Source: an uncultured Eubacteriales bacterium | GTDB lineage: Bacteria > Bacillota > Clostridia > Oscillospirales > Oscillospiraceae | Direction: 5' to 3' | DNA: 10,013 bases | Assembly: GCA_900549705.1 (NCBI GenBank) | Contig: URPI01000075.1 | Coordinates: 1-10,013 of the forward strand | In this document: positions 6,639 to 10,013 of the stretch, piece after piece | Numbering within the stretch: position 1 is the first letter of the stretch | How the letters are laid out: each line of letters opens with the position of its first letter | The notes under the pieces: model-generated | Database searches by the model: none | Told to the model about the DNA's origin: nothing | Seen by the model: only the letters and a program-made list of their open reading frames with translations | Program-made: the position numbers and the translations under genes

Positions 6639-6712
6639 GGCAGCGCTGCTAAGCGATGCCTCCCTAATTAAAATCGCTATTTTAATTAGGGAATAGTATG
6701 GGAGGCATCACC
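6639..6712 (+). promoter_or_regulatory. Switch-like region hiding the RHH ribosome site
   Basis: GATGCCTCCC (6655-6664) is perfectly complementary to GGGAGGCATC (6700-6709), and the latter contains the GGGAGG ribosome site of the RHH gene. The stem encloses a 13-bp hairpin (CCCTAATTAAAAT 6662-6674 with ATTTTAATTAGGG 6679-6691, loop CGCT). The 5' arm can instead pair upstream: GGCAGCG (6639-6645) with CGATGCC (6654-6660), one mismatch. That alternative would free the ribosome site. Mutually exclusive pairings of this kind are the hallmark of translational control, here inferred from sequence only. Confidence 0.6.
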
Positions 6713-6934
6713 ATGGAAAAACCGATTTTGCGAATAACCCCCAAAAAATATTCCGGCGAAACCACCATTGTTTCCATGCGGATGTCCAAGGAAATGCTCA
6801 AGGATATTGATTCCGTGGCGGCTCTGGTTGGGCGCACCCGCAATGAGATTATGGCCATGAGCCTGGAATTTGCCTTGGAGCATATGGAGATAGCCATGAA
6901 AGAAAGAGAGGACACCAAAAATGGCAGTGATTAA
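6713..6934 (+). CDS. Ribbon-helix-helix (CopG/Arc-type) protein
   Basis: A 73-residue predicted DNA-binding protein. Residues 17-24 (TTIVSMRM) form the beta strand that dimerises and contacts DNA. SKEMLKDIDSVAALVG (25-40) is the first helix and RTRNEIMAMSLEFALEHM (41-58) the second, with the R-T-R-N-E turn typical of RHH folds. A charged tail follows. The start at 6713 has GGGAGG 7 nt upstream; an in-frame ATG at 6698 overlaps that site and is less likely. The last 14 bp overlap the TIR gene, so the two are probably translationally coupled. Small RHH proteins often repress their own operon, and the palindromes upstream are obvious candidate operators. Antitoxin-like action on the TIR protein is a possible alternative. 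Fold is confident; role is inferred. Confidence 0.85.
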   Translation: MEKPILRITPKKYSGETTIVSMRMSKEMLKDIDSVAALVGRTRNEIMAMSLEFALEHMEIAMKEREDTKNGSD

Positions 6935-9900
6935 GTGCAAAATGTGCGGCGGCGACCTGGTGATAGAGCCGGGTGCTACCGTGGCAGAGTGCGAATACTG
7001 CGGCACCAAGCAGACCATCCCCAATCAGGATGACGAGAAAAAGCTGACCCTCTTTGCCCGTGCCAACCGGCTGCGCATGGGCTGTGAGTTTGATAAAGCG
7101 GCGGGAATTTACGAGTCCATCGTCGCCGATTTCCCCCAGGAGGCGGAGGCCTACTGGGGTTTAGTGCTGTGCAAGTACGGCATCGAGTATGTGGACGACC
7201 CTGCCTCTGGCAAGAAAATTCCCACCTGCCACCGTTCCAGCTTTGAAAGCATCATGGAGGATTCCGATTTTGAGCAAGCCCTGGAAAATGCGGACGTGGT
7301 CGCCCGCAAGGTCTATCGGGACGAGGCAAAGCAGATTGAGGAAATCCGCAAGGGCATCATCGAGGTTTCCGGCAAAGAGGAGCCTTATGACATTTTCATC
7401 TGCTATAAGGAGACGGACGAGAACGGTCAGCGCACCGTGGACAGCGTCATTGCCCAGGATGTTTACGATGCCCTGACGGAGAAGGGCTACCGTGTCTTCT
7501 TCTCCCGCATTACCCTGGAAGACAAGCTGGGGCAGGAATACGAGCCTTATATCTTCGCCGCTCTGAACTCTGCCAAAATCATGCTGGCCTTCGGCACGGA
7601 TTATGAATACTATAACGCCGTGTGGGTCAAAAACGAGTGGAGCCGCTATCTCAAGCTCATGGCAAGGGACAAAACCAAGCACCTGATTCCCTGCTACAAG
7701 GGCATCGATGCCTATGATATGCCTAAGGAGTTTGCAAAACTCCAGGCTCAGGACATGGGCAAGGTGGGTGCAATCCAGGATTTGATGAGAGGCATCGAGA
7801 AGCTCCTGCCCAAAACCGACCCCAGCGCCCCGGTGCAGCAGGTGGTTCAGCAGGTAGTGGCTCCCGCTGATAACCGCCAGAGCGCCCAGCTTGACCGGGG
7901 CTATATGGCGTTGGAGGACGGAGACTGGAAAAAGGCGGATGGATTCTTTGAGGAAGCGCTGAACCTGGATGCACACAGCGCCCCGGCATACATCGGCAAA
8001 GCGTTAGCAGAGGAGAAGTGCCGGAACCTTCATGCGCTGGTACTAAAGAAACTGTCAGAGTGCCAGAATGTAAAAGCAGAAAATAAAACCATCCAGCCGG
8101 AGAAAGCTCAGCTTGCCCATATTGAGGAAGCGGTGCAGAAGTATAGCATTCCGGGGTACTTTGGGCCGCCCAAGGTCAAAGCACTGTACGAGTATGATTT
8201 TTCTTATCCTTCCTATGTTTCCGGCAGAGAAAAACAGCTGAAAGACCAGAAACAATGGTGGGATAGCCACAGGTTTTTGTCCCGTGCAGAGCAGTTCGCC
8301 ACGGGCGATACTGCAAGGCAGTTGCAGACGGAAAAGAAATGTCTCATAGATGCCCTCGCACATCAAGTCAGAGAGGCTGAGAAAGCGGAACAGGAAGCAA
8401 TTCAAACCCTTCTCCAGAATTACGAGCAGTTTTTGCCAGAAGCCGATGCCAAAGTTGAGCAAGAAAGCCAAAATTGGGAAAAGGAAAGGGAAAAGGAATA
8501 CCAGGAGTGGTATACCAAGGCACAAACCGAACATAACACATATTTACTGAAACAGTTAGCCTCTCGATTTGAAAGGCTGGTGGACTATCAGGACAGCAGG
8601 GCTATGGCTGATTTCTGCCGGAACCGAGCCAAAGAGGCAGAAGCAGCGGAGGAGGAAGAACAGGAGCGGCAGTCCAGACTTTATGTACAAAGGCAGGAAC
8701 GGGCGGCAAGAAGAAAGAAAGTCATACGGATTACGCTGGTTGTGCTTCTTCTACTGGCAATTGCTGGATATTTTTTTTCAACAAAAGTGATTGTTCCTGC
8801 TTTACAGCATCAACAGGCGAGAAATTACTTAAATGCCGGTGATTACGACACTGGATATGCTATGCTGGAAGATTTGGGAAAGCACGATGAAGTTATCCAG
8901 AACAAGTATGAACGCGGTATGGAGTTATTGGGTGCTAGGGACTATGAGGCAGCGTACCAATTGTTGACCGAAGCGGGATATGAAGATGCAGTGAAGGAGA
9001 ACAAGTATGAGCGTGGCATGGCATTTCTTGAGATAGATGCCTTCGATCCAGCGTACATCCTGTTGAATGAAGCTGGCCGTGGGGATATTGTACAGCAAAA
9101 CAAATACGACCGTGCCATGGCAATGTTGGAAGAAGATGACTACGATTCTGCTTACCAGCTGTTGAAAGAATCCGGACACGGGGATATAGTGGACCAGAGT
9201 AAATATGAGCGCGGTACGGCGTTGCTGAAAGAAAAAGATTATGATAATGCCTATAGACTGCTGGAGGAAATAGGCGAGAATGGCAAAGTCAAGGAGAGTA
9301 AGTATGACCGTGCAACAGAACTATTTGCCAGTGAAAAATATACGGAAGTAATTTCGCTATTGGAATCCTTGGGCCAATATAAAGATAGTGCTAATATGGT
9401 TTTGGAATGCAAATACCGAGTTGCCGAGGAGTTACTGACCGAGGGGAAAACTGCGCAGGCGGCAATTGCATTTGGACTGCTGGACGATTATAAAGACGCA
9501 AGGCAGCGAAGTTTTGAAGTTTGGGATGGTCTTGCTGAACGTAAAACTGTTGATCTATTCTACCACGCTGTAGGGGTGAAGTCTGATGGCACTGTGGTTA
9601 CTACAGAAGACGTTAAACACGTTAGAGATGATGTGGGCAACTGGACGGACATTGTAGCTGTTGGTGTAGGTGTACATACAGTTGGGCTAAAATCTGATGG
9701 TACTGTGGTTGCTACAGGATATAATTCTGATGGTGAATGTAATGTCGGGAACTGGACGGATATTGTAGCGATTAGCACGAGTGGCGTTTATACAGTTGGG
9801 CTAAAATCTAATGGAACTGTGGTTGCTACGGGAAGTAATAAACACGGTCAGTGTAATGTAGACGACTGGACGGACATTGTGGCGATTAGCGTGGGCGGCA

Positions 9901-10013
9901 TAAATACAGTTGGCCTGAGATTTGATGGTACCGTGGTTGCCACGGGAGATAACAAATACGGTCAGTGTGACGTGGGGGGATGGACAAATATTGTAGCGAT
10001 TAGCACAAGTGGC
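6921..10013 (+). CDS. Zinc ribbon-TIR-TM-repeat-RCC1-like protein (partial, 3' end outside window)
   Basis: Open for 1031 codons and still open at the window edge. Domains in order: a zinc ribbon with Cys6, Cys9, Cys24 and Cys27; a helical linker; a TIR domain at about 154-297 opening with YDIFICYK and carrying W235-V-K-N-E239, where Glu239 matches the catalytic glutamate of NAD-cleaving TIRs such as SARM1; a TPR at about 324-358; a charged, probably coiled-coil region at about 465-595; RRKK followed by one membrane helix (601-621); 33-residue helical repeats (633-871); and RCC1-like repeats from about 880. The basic residues before the helix predict that the TIR part is cytoplasmic and the repeats extracytoplasmic. 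There is no signal peptide. The start has GAGAGGA about 8 nt upstream and overlaps the RHH stop. Composition drops from roughly 57% GC to 40% near 8035. Probable NAD-consuming receptor; activity and ligand are inferred. Confidence 0.88.
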   Translation, partial: MAVIKCKMCGGDLVIEPGATVAECEYCGTKQTIPNQDDEKKLTLFARANRLRMGCEFDKAAGIYESIVADFPQEAEAYWGLVLCKYGIEYVDDPASGKKIPTCHRSSFESIMEDSDFEQALENADVVARKVYRDEAKQIEEIRKGIIEVSGKEEPYDIFICYKETDENGQRTVDSVIAQDVYDALTEKGYRVFFSRITLEDKLGQEYEPYIFAALNSAKIMLAFGTDYEYYNAVWVKNEWSRYLKLMARDKTKHLIPCYKGIDAYDMPKEFAKLQAQDMGKVGAIQDLMRGIEKLLPKTDPSAPVQQVVQQVVAPADNRQSAQLDRGYMALEDGDWKKADGFFEEALNLDAHSAPAYIGKALAEEKCRNLHALVLKKLSECQNVKAENKTIQPEKAQLAHIEEAVQKYSIPGYFGPPKVKALYEYDFSYPSYVSGREKQLKDQKQWWDSHRFLSRAEQFATGDTARQLQTEKKCLIDALAHQVREAEKAEQEAIQTLLQNYEQFLPEADAKVEQESQNWEKEREKEYQEWYTKAQTEHNTYLLKQLASRFERLVDYQDSRAMADFCRNRAKEAEAAEEEEQERQSRLYVQRQERAARRKKVIRITLVVLLLLAIAGYFFSTKVIVPALQHQQARNYLNAGDYDTGYAMLEDLGKHDEVIQNKYERGMELLGARDYEAAYQLLTEAGYEDAVKENKYERGMAFLEIDAFDPAYILLNEAGRGDIVQQNKYDRAMAMLEEDDYDSAYQLLKESGHGDIVDQSKYERGTALLKEKDYDNAYRLLEEIGENGKVKESKYDRATELFASEKYTEVISLLESLGQYKDSANMVLECKYRVAEELLTEGKTAQAAIAFGLLDDYKDARQRSFEVWDGLAERKTVDLFYHAVGVKSDGTVVTTEDVKHVRDDVGNWTDIVAVGVGVHTVGLKSDGTVVATGYNSDGECNVGNWTDIVAISTSGVYTVGLKSNGTVVATGSNKHGQCNVDDWTDIVAISVGGINTVGLRFDGTVVATGDNKYGQCDVGGWTNIVAISTSG
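8817..9531 (+). repeat. Tandem 33-residue helical repeats within the TIR protein
   Basis: Successive units begin at the Arg codons 8913, 9012, 9111, 9210 and 9309, exactly 99 bp apart, with a divergent unit before and two after. Each unit follows the pattern KYERGM-x-LL-x(4)-DY-x-x-AY-x-LL-x-E-x-G. The last units carry the YKDSA/YKDAR endings common in Clostridia TPR-like repeats. They form a solenoid directly after the membrane helix, predicted outside the cell. Confidence 0.8.
9558..10013 (+). repeat. RCC1-like repeats at the C-terminus of the TIR protein
   Basis: The unit DIVAIS-x-x-G-x-x-TVGLKSDGTVVATG-x-N-x-x-GQCNV-x-x-W recurs with starts at 9648, 9759, 9873 and 9987, spaced 111, 114 and 114 bp. 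A degenerate first unit begins near 9558. Units are 37-38 residues, shorter than classical RCC1 repeats of about 51, but they have the same glycine pattern and suggest beta-propeller blades. The array continues past the window. Confidence 0.8.

Noticed and set aside
6662..6691. Intrinsic terminator at the 13-bp AT-rich hairpin in the cassette leader
   Set aside because: No T-run follows (AATAGTAT), so simple transcription termination is unlikely; the translational switch reading is better.
6698..6712. Alternative RHH start at ATG 6698
   Set aside because: The ribosome site GGGAGG lies inside this extension and is correctly spaced for ATG 6713.
7161..7976. 271-codon open frame antisense to the TIR gene
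   Set aside because: It lies opposite the well-supported TIR domain and is explained by codon bias of the real gene.
8817..10013. CRISPR array suggested by regular repeats
   Set aside because: The repeats are in-frame protein repeats with an uninterrupted reading frame; there are no unique spacers between identical short repeats.

Overview
The window looks like a chromosomal segment of a gut-type Clostridia, probably Oscillospiraceae/Ruminococcaceae. This is inferred from moderately high GC, Gram-positive style ribosome sites, a Clostridia-type hybrid histidine kinase, a DUF6054-like protein, a zinc-ribbon TIR protein and a GC-rich palindromic repeat. The species cannot be named from sequence alone.

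Bases 1-490 hold a palindromic repeat (18-188), a sigma-A-type promoter (275-303) and a hairpin-rich leader. They lead to a membrane hybrid sensor kinase that most likely starts at a TTG codon (491-2677, +). A bidirectional terminator separates it from a convergent HAD phosphatase (2821-3456, -). A divergent DUF6054-like small protein follows (3688-4035, +), then a ZIP metal transporter (4173-4928, -) and an EamA/DMT-type transporter (5045-5944, -), each probably its own unit, then a 92-residue protein of unknown function (6053-6331, +). Up to here it is ordinary housekeeping and accessory chromosome with short single-gene units.

The notable part is 6492-10013. A clear promoter (TTGCAA, 17 bp, TACAAT) drives a leader of about 185 nt. 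The leader can fold into a near-perfect three-way junction, a 12-bp hairpin, and a switch-like region in which a 10-bp stem hides the ribosome site of the next gene. That gene encodes a 73-residue ribbon-helix-helix protein. It overlaps by 14 bp a very large open reading frame that runs off the window (6921 to beyond 10013). This frame encodes, in order, a zinc ribbon, a TIR domain with the WxxxE motif of NAD-cleaving TIRs, a TPR, a charged helical region, one transmembrane helix, 33-residue helical repeats and RCC1-like repeats.

The proposed reading is a membrane receptor: the repeat array and RCC1-like blades face outside as the sensor, the TIR domain faces the cytoplasm as the effector, and the RHH protein and/or the RNA leader keep expression low. 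Base composition falls sharply near position 8035, inside this gene, suggesting that an effector half was joined to a sensor half of different origin. The defence or signalling role is inference.
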